From the NCBI GenBank assembly GCA_002687175.1, contig NYZP01000002.1, positions 3,668-67,667 of the forward strand: a stretch of DNA of 64,000 bases. The letters are read 5' to 3'. The notes under the pieces are model-generated. The model saw only the letters and a program-made list of their open reading frames with translations, was not told the DNA's origin and did no database searches. Within the stretch, counting starts at the first letter, position 1. Each line of letters starts with the position of its first letter. Both the position numbers and the translations under genes were made by a program. Positions 17,151-25,883 of this stretch are shown here, in pieces. The stretch comes from Parcubacteria group bacterium. Its GTDB lineage: Bacteria; Patescibacteria; ABY1; Buchananbacterales; UBA6539.

Positions 17151-19922
17151 TTATTGAATTGGGTTAAGACTGCCCCAATTGTTCCCTACTTCTATATGGG
17201 TCTCTACCGGAGTTTTTAGTTTATAAACTTCTTCCATTTTAGTTTCAACAAATTTGGCTACCTTTTTAAGGTCTTGGTCAGGCACTTCAAAAACCAGTTC
17301 ATCATGCACCTGGAGAATCATTTTAGTTTTTTCTGATATTTCTGGTAAACCTTTATCTATTTCAATCATCGCTAACTTCATCAAGTCAGCGGCAGTTCCT
17401 TGAATGGGATGATTAATGGCTGCTCGCTCGGCTCCAGCCCTAACTTGTTGAATATTAGAATTTATTTCTGGTAAATAACGACGACGACCAAAAAAAGTTT
17501 CAACATAACCTTTTTCGGTCGCTAGATCTTTAACATCTTCTAGGTAGTCGTTAATTTTAGAGTGAACATCAAAGTAACGACTAATAAAATCTCGGGCGTC
17601 TTGATAGCTGATGTCAGCGGTTTGGGCTAGACCATGAGGACCCTGGCCATAAATAATTCCAAAATTAATTGCCTTGGCGGCATAGCGCATTGGTTTAGTA
17701 ACTTTTTCTAAAGGCACCTCATTAATTTCAGCGGCGGTACGGCTGTGAATGTCTTCACCTTTTTTAAAACTATCAATCATTCTTTTGTCATTAGCCAGCG
17801 AAGCAATTATTCGTAGTTCAATTTGTGAATAGTCAGCCGACAGCAGTTTGAATCCTTTGGGAGCAATAAAACCTTTTCTAATTTGTTGTCCCAGCTCAGT
17901 TCTGATAGGGATATTTTGTAGATTTGGGTCTGATGAAGATAACCGACCAGTGGCAGCGACGGTTTGATTAAAGCTGGTGTGGATTCGATTGTTTGAATCA
18001 ACCAGCTTTGGTAGAGCATCTAGGTAAGTTGATTTTAATTTAGCCAGCTCACGAAATTTTATAATGTGATCAACAATCTTATGTTCGCCCTGGAGTTTAA
18101 TGAGCTCTGAAGCAGCAGTAGAGATACCAGTCTTGGTACGGGCCAGACCCTCGGTTGGAATTTTAAGTTTATCAAATAAAACCTCCTTAAGTTGTAGCGG
18201 TGATGCAATGTTAAATTTGGTTTTGGCCAGTTTATGAATTTTGTTTTCTAAGGCTATTATGTCCTTGCCAACCTGGATACCCATTTTGTTGAGGAAAGCT
18301 GTATCAATGAGTACACCATTTTTTTCGGTGTTAGCCAGCGCAGTAATCAGTGGGACTTCAATTTTTTCCAGTAAGCCCAAGTTATTTTTACTTTTTAATT
18401 CCTTGGTTAAACCAGCAACTAAACGCCAGGTAAAGTCCGCGTCTTCGCAAGCATAGTCGGCTACTTTATCAAGTGGTACTTCCTTCAAAGTAATTTGGTC
18501 TTTACCCTTACCGATAAGATCAGTAATTGGTTGCATTTCATGCCCCAGTTCAGTAAACACTAGACCATCCAGGTTATGCTGTCTACTACCCGGATTAATT
18601 AGGTAAGAAGCAATCATGGTATCAAAAGATATCCCTTTTAATTCCAGCCCTGCGCTATTTAAGACTTCCAAATCAAATTTTATATTATGACCAATTTTTT
18701 TTATTTTCTCATCAGCTAAAATGGGGCTGATTATTTCTAGCCAGGGTTTCTGAGCCGGTTCGCCTTGGCTCGCGCTCGGCGAGACAGGTAAATAATAAGC
18801 CGTACCATTTTGCCAACAAAAACTGAGGCCTAAAAGTTCTGAATTAAATGGATCAAGACCGGAAGTTTCTGTATCAACAGCAAAAACCTTCTGGCTTTTT
18901 AGATCATTAACAAATTTGGTAAAGTCAGCCTCTGTCTTGATCAGTGTATATTTTTCATTTTTTACAATTTTTGATTCAGCAGGTTTAGCAGTAGAGCCAA
19001 AGTTAAAACTGTCTTGAGCTTTAGTTTTGCCAGTTTGTAAATCTTTGGGTAACTTGGCAATGAGTGTCCGAAATTCTAACTCCTGAAATAGTGGCATTAC
19101 TTTACCAATATCATACTTTTCTATTTTGGCGTCAGACAACTTAAATTTAATTGGCACATCATCAACCAAGATGACTAATTTTTTTGACATCATTGCTTCT
19201 TTTTTTTGATCCTTTAGTAAACCACGATATCGATCAGATATTTTTTCAGAGTCAATGTTTTTATAAATATTGTCCAAAGTCTTAAACTCACTAAGTAAGT
19301 TAATTGCCCCCTTGTCACCAATACCGCGAATCCCAGGAATATTGTCTGATGGGTCGCCCCGCAAAGCCTTGTAGTCAATCATTTGTTCCGGACCCAGGCC
19401 ACCATAACGACGCTTCACCGCCGCAATATCATAGGTAATGGTGTCGGACATCCCTTGGCGCATAGTAAAAACCTCGGTGTTATTATCAACTAGCTGTAAA
19501 GCATCCATATCACCAGTCACAATAACCGACTTTATTTTTTCAACATCTTTGTCTTTAACTAAAGTAGCAATGACGTCATCAGCTTCATAACCTTTCTTTT
19601 CATAAATTGGTATATTAAAAACAGAAATTATCTCCTTCACTCGAGGCAGTTGATCATAAAGCTCGTCTACTTGTTCAGCTCGGTGAGCCTTATAGTCTTC
19701 AAACTGTTTATGGCGAAACGTTGGCGCCGCCAAATCAAAAGCCACGGCCATGTAATCTGGTTTCAAATCTTTTAAAACCTTAACCATGATCATTGTAAAA
19801 CCATAGACAGCATTTACTATCTCCCCAGATTTCGTGGAAAGGGTTGGCGGAATGGCATGCCAGGCGCGATGAAGTAAAGCATTCCCGTCTATTACTATAA
19901 ATTTTTCTTTATTTTTTGACAT
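17151..19922 (-). CDS. polA: DNA polymerase I
   Basis: A 923-residue, three-domain polymerase for gap filling and primer removal. The N-terminal 5' nuclease includes VTGDMDALQLV. The 3'-5' exonuclease keeps its metal ligands: VDTETSG (Exo I), GHNIKFDLEVL (Exo II) and YACEDADFTW (Exo III), so proofreading should be active, unlike in several polA lineages. The polymerase has DYSQIELR, KAINFGIIYG and VHDELVFEV. A short insertion (SPSASQGEPAQKP) between Exo I and Exo II coincides with a palindromic GC-rich stretch. A heptamer hairpin repeat lies immediately upstream of the ATG. Confidence 0.97.
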   Translation of the reverse strand: MSKNKEKFIVIDGNALLHRAWHAIPPTLSTKSGEIVNAVYGFTMIMVKVLKDLKPDYMAVAFDLAAPTFRHKQFEDYKAHRAEQVDELYDQLPRVKEIISVFNIPIYEKKGYEADDVIATLVKDKDVEKIKSVIVTGDMDALQLVDNNTEVFTMRQGMSDTITYDIAAVKRRYGGLGPEQMIDYKALRGDPSDNIPGIRGIGDKGAINLLSEFKTLDNIYKNIDSEKISDRYRGLLKDQKKEAMMSKKLVILVDDVPIKFKLSDAKIEKYDIGKVMPLFQELEFRTLIAKLPKDLQTGKTKAQDSFNFGSTAKPAESKIVKNEKYTLIKTEADFTKFVNDLKSQKVFAVDTETSGLDPFNSELLGLSFCWQNGTAYYLPVSPSASQGEPAQKPWLEIISPILADEKIKKIGHNIKFDLEVLNSAGLELKGISFDTMIASYLINPGSRQHNLDGLVFTELGHEMQPITDLIGKGKDQITLKEVPLDKVADYACEDADFTWRLVAGLTKELKSKNNLGLLEKIEVPLITALANTEKNGVLIDTAFLNKMGIQVGKDIIALENKIHKLAKTKFNIASPLQLKEVLFDKLKIPTEGLARTKTGISTAASELIKLQGEHKIVDHIIKFRELAKLKSTYLDALPKLVDSNNRIHTSFNQTVAATGRLSSSDPNLQNIPIRTELGQQIRKGFIAPKGFKLLSADYSQIELRIIASLANDKRMIDSFKKGEDIHSRTAAEINEVPLEKVTKPMRYAAKAINFGIIYGQGPHGLAQTADISYQDARDFISRYFDVHSKINDYLEDVKDLATEKGYVETFFGRRRYLPEINSNIQQVRAGAERAAINHPIQGTAADLMKLAMIEIDKGLPEISEKTKMILQVHDELVFEVPDQDLKKVAKFVETKMEEVYKLKTPVETHIEVGNNWGSLNPIQ
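18755..18787. repeat. GC-rich palindromic stretch inside polA
   Basis: TTCGCCTTGGCTCGCGCTCG and following bases are GC-rich and self-complementary in an AT-rich gene. They encode the extra loop residues SASQGEPAQ in the exonuclease domain, consistent with an in-frame palindromic insertion. Confidence 0.45.
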
Positions 19923-19923
19923 G

Positions 19924-19996
19924 GTTTAGGTTCTTAGGTTTTTAGCTCTTTAGTTTATTAATCAAATCCCTAAGAAGCTAAAAAGCTACTACCTAG
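19924..19996. repeat. Hairpin repeat built on TTAGGTT-like heptamers, upstream of polA
   Basis: TTAGGTTCTTAGGTTTTTAG on the left faces CCCTAAGAAGCTAAAAAGCT and ACCTAG on the right, an imperfect inverted repeat of about 73 bp. The left half closely resembles the left boundary repeat of cassette C (51530-51559), as if this were a cassette-free copy. Confidence 0.6.
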
Positions 19997-20049
19997 CATT
20001 ATAACATTCTTCGGAGATTCAAGCCTATTTATAGGGTAGTTATAGGTAT

Positions 20050-20078
20050 TTGACACTATAGTATGGTATAGGTATAAT
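20050..20078 (+). promoter_or_regulatory. Promoter of the Rrf2-suf operon with overlapping dyad
   Basis: TTGACA (20050-20055), 17 bases, TATAAT (20073-20078): a full-consensus promoter. The spacer contains the dyad CTATAGTATGGTATAG, a plausible site for autoregulation by the encoded Rrf2 protein. Confidence 0.75.
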
Positions 20079-20105
20079 TAAAATACTAGTAATTTAATAG
20101 GATTT

Positions 20106-20528
20106 ATGTCTTACCTAGGAACAATTTCATCTAGAGAATATAATGGATTAAAGCTGGCCATGCAGTTAGCTCAGACTTATTATGACCAAAAATCAATTTC
20201 TTTGGCTGATATAAGTAAATCTGAAAACATTTCTTTTAAATATTTGGAACAGTTAATTACCCCTTTTCGTCAGGCTGGCTGGATTAAAGCTCAGCGTGGA
20301 CGAGGTGGTGGCTATGTTATGACCAAGGATCCTAAGACCATTTCTTTAAAGGAAATTATGAAGATGTTAAATGATGAGCCCAGGATGTTAGTTTGCCTGG
20401 AAGATAATTATAAACATGATTGTCCATTAGATAGTGATTGTTCCTCTCAGTTAGTTTGGAAAGAAATTAAAAGTTCAATTGATAATTCATTAGAAAAAAT
20501 TACTTTGTCTAAAGTTTTAAAAAAATAA
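20106..20528 (+). CDS. Rrf2 family regulator, probable Fe-S sensor of the suf operon
   Basis: 140 residues. An N-terminal winged helix (SREYNGLKLAMQLAQ ... SISLADISKSENISFKYLEQLI ... GRGGGYVM) is typical of Rrf2/IscR. Three cysteines at 97, 106 and 112 (C-x8-C-x5-C) sit where Rrf2 proteins bind an Fe-S cluster; IscR spaces them C-x5-C-x5-C. As first gene before sufCBDSU it probably senses cluster status and represses the operon. The ligand spacing is unusual, so which cluster it binds is open. Confidence 0.88.
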   Translation: MSYLGTISSREYNGLKLAMQLAQTYYDQKSISLADISKSENISFKYLEQLITPFRQAGWIKAQRGRGGGYVMTKDPKTISLKEIMKMLNDEPRMLVCLEDNYKHDCPLDSDCSSQLVWKEIKSSIDNSLEKITLSKVLKK

Positions 20529-20543
20529 TTCATTAAGATAATA

Positions 20544-20572
20544 AAGTTGGTCACTATTACGTTGGCCAGCTT
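20544..20572 (+). promoter_or_regulatory. Stem-loop between the regulator and sufC
   Basis: AAGTTGG and CCAGCTT can pair across the intergenic gap. No T-run follows, so it may be an RNA processing or stability element rather than a terminator. Confidence 0.35.
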
Positions 20573-20591
20573 AAATTAGTGGCAACAATTT

Positions 20592-21350
20592 ATGGCAAAA
20601 TCAGTAAAAATAGTAAAGAAGAATTTAACCATTCAAAAGTTAAAGACCAGCATTAGCGGGAAATCAATTTTGCAAGGAGTCGATCTAGTCATTAGGCCAG
20701 GCAAGGTAGTGGCTTTGATGGGTACTAACGGTTCCGGCAAATCAACTCTGGCTCAAGTCTTAATGGGAAACCCAGAATATAAAATTGATTCTGGAAAAGT
20801 AACCTGGCAGGGAAAAAATATATTAAAGTTAACTCCTGGAGATCGGGCCAAAATGGGACTGTTCATGTCATTTCAGTATCCTCATGAATTACCGGGAGTA
20901 AACATGTACGAATTTTTATCAACTTCTTATAAATCTATTTTTGGTGAAAAGATTCATCAAGCCAAATTTGAGACTGAGCTTAAAAAGGAAATGAAGACCT
21001 TAAAGTTATCAGATAAATATCTTGATCGTTCAGTTAACGATGGATTCTCTGGCGGGGAAAAGAAAAAGTCAGAAATTTTGCAGTTAAAATTGTTGCAGCC
21101 AAAAATGGCTATCTTGGACGAAACCGATTCTGGATTAGACATTGATGCTTTAAAATTAATTGCAAAAAATATTACTGCTCTGAGATCAAGCAGCCGAGGT
21201 TTTTTGGTAATTACTCATTATCAAAGATTGTTAAACTATATTAAACCTGATTATGTTCACGTAATGATGGATGGCAAGATTGTTAAAAGTGGTGGCCCAG
21301 GGCTTGCCAAAGTGTTAGAAAAAAAAGGGTACCATTGGTTAAAAAAATAG
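20592..21350 (+). CDS. sufC: SUF Fe-S assembly ATPase SufC
   Basis: ABC-type ATPase of the SufBCD scaffold. 252 residues with Walker A GTNGSGKSTL, Q-loop SFQYPHELPGV, signature FSGGEKKKSE and Walker B MAILDETDSGLDIDAL; the ETDSGLD stretch is characteristic of SufC. It forms SufB-SufC2-SufD with the next two gene products in the cytoplasm. Confidence 0.97.
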   Translation: MAKSVKIVKKNLTIQKLKTSISGKSILQGVDLVIRPGKVVALMGTNGSGKSTLAQVLMGNPEYKIDSGKVTWQGKNILKLTPGDRAKMGLFMSFQYPHELPGVNMYEFLSTSYKSIFGEKIHQAKFETELKKEMKTLKLSDKYLDRSVNDGFSGGEKKKSEILQLKLLQPKMAILDETDSGLDIDALKLIAKNITALRSSSRGFLVITHYQRLLNYIKPDYVHVMMDGKIVKSGGPGLAKVLEKKGYHWLKK

Positions 21351-21362
21351 AAATTTAGATAT

Positions 21363-22760
21363 ATGCAAACAAAGACAATTAACATCAATCAAGCTAAATA
21401 CAGTTTTAAAGACCCTCAAAATTATGTCTTTAAAACACCAAAGGGTTTAAATGAAAAAGTGATTAGACAGATTTCCAAACAAAAAAAAGAACCCAGCTGG
21501 ATGCTAGATATTAGACTTAAAGCTTTTAAGGCATTTTTGAAAAAACCAATGCCTGAATGGGGTGGTAATTTGAAAGATATTGATTTTGATAATATTACTT
21601 ATTATATAAAACCATCAGATAAATCAGCCACCAGTTGGAATAAAGTACCCAAAAAAATTAAGAATACATTTGAACGTTTAGGAATCCCTCAAGCCGAACG
21701 TAAGTTTTTGGCCGGGGTTGGAGCTCAATATGAATCAGAGGTTATCTATCACAGTTTAAAAAAACGTTGGACTAAATTAGGTGTTATTTTTGCTGATATG
21801 TCCGAAGCCCCCAAACTTTATCCGGAGTTGGTTAAAAAGTATTTTGGTTCCTCTGTCCCCTATAATGACAATAAGTTTGCGGCTTTAAACACGGCGGCTT
21901 GGTCTGGTGGTTCATTTATTTATGTTCCAAAAGGTGTTCATGTTGAGGCGCCACTGCAAGCTTATTTCAGAATTAATGCCCCATCAATGGGACAGTTTGA
22001 GCGAACCCTTATCTTAGTTGATGAAGGAGCTTCAGTTCACTATATTGAAGGTTGCACTGCCCCAACTTATTCTAAAGATTCTTTGCACGCTGCCGTTGTA
22101 GAATTAGTAGCAATGAAGAATTCTAAGGTTAGGTATACTACCATTCAGAATTGGTCCAGCAATGTTTACAATTTAGTGACTAAACGAGCCATTGCTCACG
22201 AAGGAGCTTTAGTAGAATGGGTTGATGGTAATCTGGGTTCAAAGCTAACTATGAAATACCCAGCAGTAATTTTGAAAGGTGAAGGATCTAAAGCTGACAT
22301 ACTATCAATTGCCTTTGCCGGAGATAAACAACACCAGGATACGGGAGCCAAGGTAATTCATTTAGCTTCTAACACCACTTCTAATATTGTATCTAAATCA
22401 ATTTCTAAAGATGGTGGAAGATCTTCTTATCGTGGGTTGGTTCAGGTTGCTAAACAGGCAAACAATTGTAAGGTAAAAGTAAATTGTGATGCCCTGCTAG
22501 TAGATAAAAAATCTAGATCCGACACTTACCCGCTTATGAAAATTAATAACAAAAAAGTAACCGTTGAACATGAAGCTAGTGTTTCCAAGGTTAACGAAGA
22601 GCAGTTATTTTATCTAATGTCCCGTGGTTTATCACAGGAAGAAGCAGAAAGAATGATTGTCACCGGGTTTTTAGAAATTTTTGCCAAAGAATTACCCTTG
22701 GAGTATGCTGTTGAATTAAATAGACTTATTGAAATGGAGATGGAGGGCAGTGTTGGTTAA
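21363..22760 (+). CDS. sufB: Fe-S cluster assembly scaffold SufB
   Basis: Scaffold on which the nascent cluster forms. 465 residues, with family hallmarks GVGAQYESEVIYHS, AAWSGGSFIYVPKGV, YIEGCTAPTYSKDSLHAAVVE and VEHEASVSKVNEEQLFYLMSRGLSQEEA. The cysteine in EGCTAP is a conserved SufB residue. Located 12 bases after sufC and 5 before sufD. Confidence 0.97.
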   Translation: MQTKTININQAKYSFKDPQNYVFKTPKGLNEKVIRQISKQKKEPSWMLDIRLKAFKAFLKKPMPEWGGNLKDIDFDNITYYIKPSDKSATSWNKVPKKIKNTFERLGIPQAERKFLAGVGAQYESEVIYHSLKKRWTKLGVIFADMSEAPKLYPELVKKYFGSSVPYNDNKFAALNTAAWSGGSFIYVPKGVHVEAPLQAYFRINAPSMGQFERTLILVDEGASVHYIEGCTAPTYSKDSLHAAVVELVAMKNSKVRYTTIQNWSSNVYNLVTKRAIAHEGALVEWVDGNLGSKLTMKYPAVILKGEGSKADILSIAFAGDKQHQDTGAKVIHLASNTTSNIVSKSISKDGGRSSYRGLVQVAKQANNCKVKVNCDALLVDKKSRSDTYPLMKINNKKVTVEHEASVSKVNEEQLFYLMSRGLSQEEAERMIVTGFLEIFAKELPLEYAVELNRLIEMEMEGSVG

Positions 22761-22765
22761 AAATT

Positions 22766-23737
22766 ATGCCTACAAAGACCAAGTCAAAGACCTTAAAATT
22801 TACACCACATGATCTGATACAACAGATTGAAGGGTATGAACAGCTTAAAGCCAAAGGGTTAACGGTGAACAGTTTAACCAAGGCCTCGGTTTTAGCTAAG
22901 AAAAAAATTGACAGATTTTTACCTAAGAAGCTGAAGTCTGTTTTGGTTATTGAAGTACCGGCCGAAACCGAAGCGGTTATTAAATTTACCAATCCCATTT
23001 TTTCTCTTAAAATTAATCTTTGTTTTGTGGTTGGTGCCAGAGCCAAAGTAACTATTTTTGATAATCAGCAACCAGCCCAAGATGCTAGCAATGAAGGCGG
23101 TGTATATGCTATAGCAGACAAGGACAGTTTGGTTGACTATCTGATCGTCAACAGTAAGCAACCCAATACCCAGATGTTTTACGCTGCCTACCCCAGCCAA
23201 GGTACTAAGTTTAACTGGTATTTAGTGGGTAAGCTTAACGGTGAAAAACATGATATTACGGTGGTAATTAATCATCTATTAGATAAGAGTTGGGGAACCA
23301 TAACTTCAGCCATTGATTTTGGTAAAAATTCAAAATCAATTGTTAAATTAATTAACAATCATCAAAGTAAAGGGAGTCAGGGTGATATTGTTTTTAAAGG
23401 CCTAGGAAAAGATAATGCTCGGGCCAGGATTGACGGCTTAATAGAAATTGGTAAAAAGGCAATTGATACCAATTCTTATTTACAAGAGGATGTTTTATTG
23501 GTTTCGCCAGGTAGTAATATTGATGCTCAACCAAATTTAGAGATTTTAAATAATGAAGTAAAGGCCTCTCATGGTGCAACTTTGGGAAGTGTTGATCCTA
23601 AGGTTTTGTTTTACTTAATGTCTCGAGGCCTTTCTGCCAGTCAAGCCGAGAAGCTTATCATCGGTGGTTTTTTAGGGAATATTACTCGTGATATTGAAAA
23701 TGAGTTAGTGGCTGAACAGTTTAAAAATAGCTTGTAG
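22766..23737 (+). CDS. sufD: Fe-S cluster assembly protein SufD
   Basis: Paralogue and partner of SufB. 323 residues, shorter than most SufD proteins. The conserved C-terminal part reads LEILNNEVKASHGATLGSVDPKVLFYLMSRGLSASQAEKLIIGGFL, with the invariant His in ASHGAT. The N-terminal half is diverged. The stop codon falls in the first copies of a TAGCTTG tandem repeat. Confidence 0.93.
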   Translation: MPTKTKSKTLKFTPHDLIQQIEGYEQLKAKGLTVNSLTKASVLAKKKIDRFLPKKLKSVLVIEVPAETEAVIKFTNPIFSLKINLCFVVGARAKVTIFDNQQPAQDASNEGGVYAIADKDSLVDYLIVNSKQPNTQMFYAAYPSQGTKFNWYLVGKLNGEKHDITVVINHLLDKSWGTITSAIDFGKNSKSIVKLINNHQSKGSQGDIVFKGLGKDNARARIDGLIEIGKKAIDTNSYLQEDVLLVSPGSNIDAQPNLEILNNEVKASHGATLGSVDPKVLFYLMSRGLSASQAEKLIIGGFLGNITRDIENELVAEQFKNSL

Positions 23738-23762
23738 CTTGTAGCTTGTAGCTTGTAGCTTG
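23728..23762. repeat. Five tandem copies of the heptamer TAGCTTG
   Basis: Five exact 7-bp copies between sufD and sufS. The second copy supplies the sufD stop (23735-23737). A related inverted unit with TAGCTTG-like heptamers lies between rnc and nusB at 57317-57382. Confidence 0.9.
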
Positions 23763-23772
23763 TAGGAATTTT

Positions 23773-25014
23773 ATGGCTAAGAAAAATATTAAAAATATCA
23801 AAAAGGATTTCCCAATTTTTAAGAATGTTAAAGTTCATGGCAAGGCATTTATTTATCTTGATTCAGGAGCCACCAGTCAGAAACCTAAAATGGTGGTTGA
23901 AGCCGAAGCCAACTGGTACAAAAAACATAACTCTAATATTCATCGGGGAGCCTACCAACTGGCTGAAGAAGCGACTGAGCTGTTTGAATCAACTAGGTCT
24001 AAAGTAGCTTCTTTCATAAAATCTAAAAGTCACGAGAATATTGTTTTTACCAAAGGGACTACTGATGGTATTAACTTAGTAGCTCAGTCGTGGGTTAAGC
24101 ATAATTTGAAACGTGGTGATACCATTTTAATTAGTGAGATGGAACATCATTCAAACATTGTACCTTGGCAACTGCTAGCCAAAGAAAAAGGCTTTAAGTT
24201 AAAGTTTTGGCCAGTGACTTCTGATGGTAAACTGGACATGACAAATATGAATAGTCTTTTTCGGGAAGTTAAATTTTTAAGCCTTATTCATGTCTCTAAT
24301 GTTTTAGGGACAATTAATCCGGTGGAAGAGATTATTAAGAAAGCTCATCGTAAAAATATCAAAGTGTTGATTGATGCCGCCCAAAGTGTTCCCCACCGGC
24401 CAATTGATGTTAGTAAGATGGATCCAGATTTTTTAGTGTTTTCATCCCACAAGATGCTGGGACCAACCGGTATTGGTGCTTTATACATTAAGCCAGCTCG
24501 CCATAAAGAGGTTCGACCCTACCAAAGTGGCGGTGACATGATTTTAGAAGTTAAGCAGCAAGGTTCAACGTTTAAACCAGTGCCGGGAATATTTGAAGCC
24601 GGAACACCAGCCTTAGCTCAAGTTTTTGCTTTTGGCAAAGCCATAGATTATTTAAATAGCGTGGGGATGCAAAATGTTTTACGTCACGAAAAGTCTTTGG
24701 TACAATATGCTTATCAGAAGCTGTCAGCCATTCCGGAAGTAACTATTTATGGCCCTAAACCAGCAAATCGTTCTGGTCTGGTCAGTTTTACGGTCAAAGG
24801 CATTCATGCTCATGACTTAGCAACGTTTTTAGACAAAGAAGGTGTTGCTATTCGAGCTGGTCACCACTGTGCCATGCCGCTGCATCATAAATTAAAAATT
24901 GATGCTACAGCTAGAGCCAGTTTTTATATCTATAACACTAAACAAGACGTTGATAAGTTAGCTAAGGCATTACAATTAATTCTCAAACAATGGCAGAGCT
25001 CTATAAACAAGTAG
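23773..25014 (+). CDS. sufS: Cysteine desulfurase SufS
   Basis: PLP-dependent enzyme that supplies sulfur from cysteine. 413 residues. The PLP lysine is in FSSHKMLGPTGIGALY and the catalytic persulfide cysteine in RAGHHCAMPLHH, the group II (SufS) form. HSNIVPWQ and IDAAQSVPHRPIDV are conserved. No SufE is encoded nearby; the adjacent SufU is the likely sulfur acceptor. A tandem heptamer repeat lies directly upstream. Confidence 0.97.
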   Translation: MAKKNIKNIKKDFPIFKNVKVHGKAFIYLDSGATSQKPKMVVEAEANWYKKHNSNIHRGAYQLAEEATELFESTRSKVASFIKSKSHENIVFTKGTTDGINLVAQSWVKHNLKRGDTILISEMEHHSNIVPWQLLAKEKGFKLKFWPVTSDGKLDMTNMNSLFREVKFLSLIHVSNVLGTINPVEEIIKKAHRKNIKVLIDAAQSVPHRPIDVSKMDPDFLVFSSHKMLGPTGIGALYIKPARHKEVRPYQSGGDMILEVKQQGSTFKPVPGIFEAGTPALAQVFAFGKAIDYLNSVGMQNVLRHEKSLVQYAYQKLSAIPEVTIYGPKPANRSGLVSFTVKGIHAHDLATFLDKEGVAIRAGHHCAMPLHHKLKIDATARASFYIYNTKQDVDKLAKALQLILKQWQSSINK

Positions 25015-25370
25015 TTTTTCGACACTACAAAAGTCCGTTGAATAAACGTAAATTGATCAAACCATCTAAGAAATTTAGAGGGGTTAATCCTTTTTGTGGT
25101 GACAGTCTGGAAATTTTTGTTAAGTTAGATAAGAGTAAAAAGATTAAAGAAATTGGCTGGGAGGGCAAAGGCTGTACCATTTCTCAAGCCTCGGCTTCTA
25201 TTTTAACTGAAATGATGAAAGGTAAATCTTTGGAGCAAATTAAAAAGATTAAAAGTGGTCAGTTTTTAAAGAATTTAAATATGAATTTATCACCATCCCG
25301 TCGCAAGTGTGCTTTACTTTCTTTGTATACCATTAAAGAACTGGACATTACTGATCAGGAAGCAGTTTAA
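24990..25370 (+). CDS. sufU: SufU-type sulfur acceptor
   Basis: 126 residues, overlapping the sufS 3' end by 25 bases. The three conserved cysteines appear in NPFCGD, GKGCTISQASAS and RRKCALLSL, with the aspartate after the first. SufU accepts sulfur from SufS through a zinc-bound site and feeds SufBCD. An IscU-like scaffold role is less likely beside sufBCD. Confidence 0.93.
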   Translation: MAELYKQVVFRHYKSPLNKRKLIKPSKKFRGVNPFCGDSLEIFVKLDKSKKIKEIGWEGKGCTISQASASILTEMMKGKSLEQIKKIKSGQFLKNLNMNLSPSRRKCALLSLYTIKELDITDQEAV

Positions 25371-25387
25371 TTAAGTTTATTATAATT

Positions 25388-25410
25388 CAGGTTTGATTAA
25401 CCTGTTTTTT
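25388..25410 (+). terminator. suf operon terminator
   Basis: CAGGTT-TGATT-AACCTG followed by TTTTTT, 18 bases after the sufU stop. A second hairpin (AAGACTCT/AGAGTCTT, 25471-25496) lies further on. Confidence 0.8.
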
Positions 25411-25422
25411 ATTAAATAAAAA

Positions 25423-25452
25423 AGCGCGAGTTGATTGTTCTCAAAACGCGCT
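25423..25452 (-). terminator. Terminator of the pentapeptide-repeat gene
   Basis: On the minus strand, AGCGCG and CGCGCT arms are followed by TTTTTTATTT. Confidence 0.65.
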
Positions 25453-25498
25453 GTGTATGTCCTGTTGGACAAGACTCTGATTAAGCGTAGAGTCTTTT

Positions 25499-25834
25499 CT
25501 ATTCTTCCTCGACCGTAAAGGCCAGTGCTTTTACCATTGCTATGGCCTGGTCAGGGTTTATCCTGGTGCCCTGTACATTTGCAAAAGCTAGGTTCGCTCC
25601 CTCCAGATTTGCTCCTCTGAGATCCGCTGAAACAAGACTAACATTTCTTAGATCCGCGTCTCTTAGATCCGCGTCTCTCAGATCTGCGCCCCGCATGGAT
25701 GGTATCCACCTACGGTCTTTCTTTCTCAAACCTGCATTTCGAGCAGCGTTAAACCGCGGAACGTCCTTTCTCAGTTCGTCAGCCAATTCTTGATATCCAA
25801 GATTAACCCAATCTACTTCTGTCGCGGTACCCAT
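25499..25834 (-). CDS. Pentapeptide-repeat protein
   Basis: 111 residues. The central part contains consecutive A(D/N)L(R/E)x(A) pentapeptides (ADLRDADLRDADLRNVSLV then ADLRGANLEGANLAFANV), forming a short right-handed quadrilateral beta helix of roughly two coils. The N-terminal 40 residues or so are helical and lead in from MGTATEVDWVNLGYQELA. AAGGAGA about 10 bases upstream marks the start. The function is not predictable; some relatives mimic DNA. It has its own terminator and lies close behind the DapA-like gene on the same strand. Confidence 0.85.
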   Translation of the reverse strand: MGTATEVDWVNLGYQELADELRKDVPRFNAARNAGLRKKDRRWIPSMRGADLRDADLRDADLRNVSLVSADLRGANLEGANLAFANVQGTRINPDQAIAMVKALAFTVEEE

Positions 25835-25883
25835 TTTTATCAGTCTCCTTTTCCGTTATTTGTTTTAGTTTTCTGAAAAGAGC

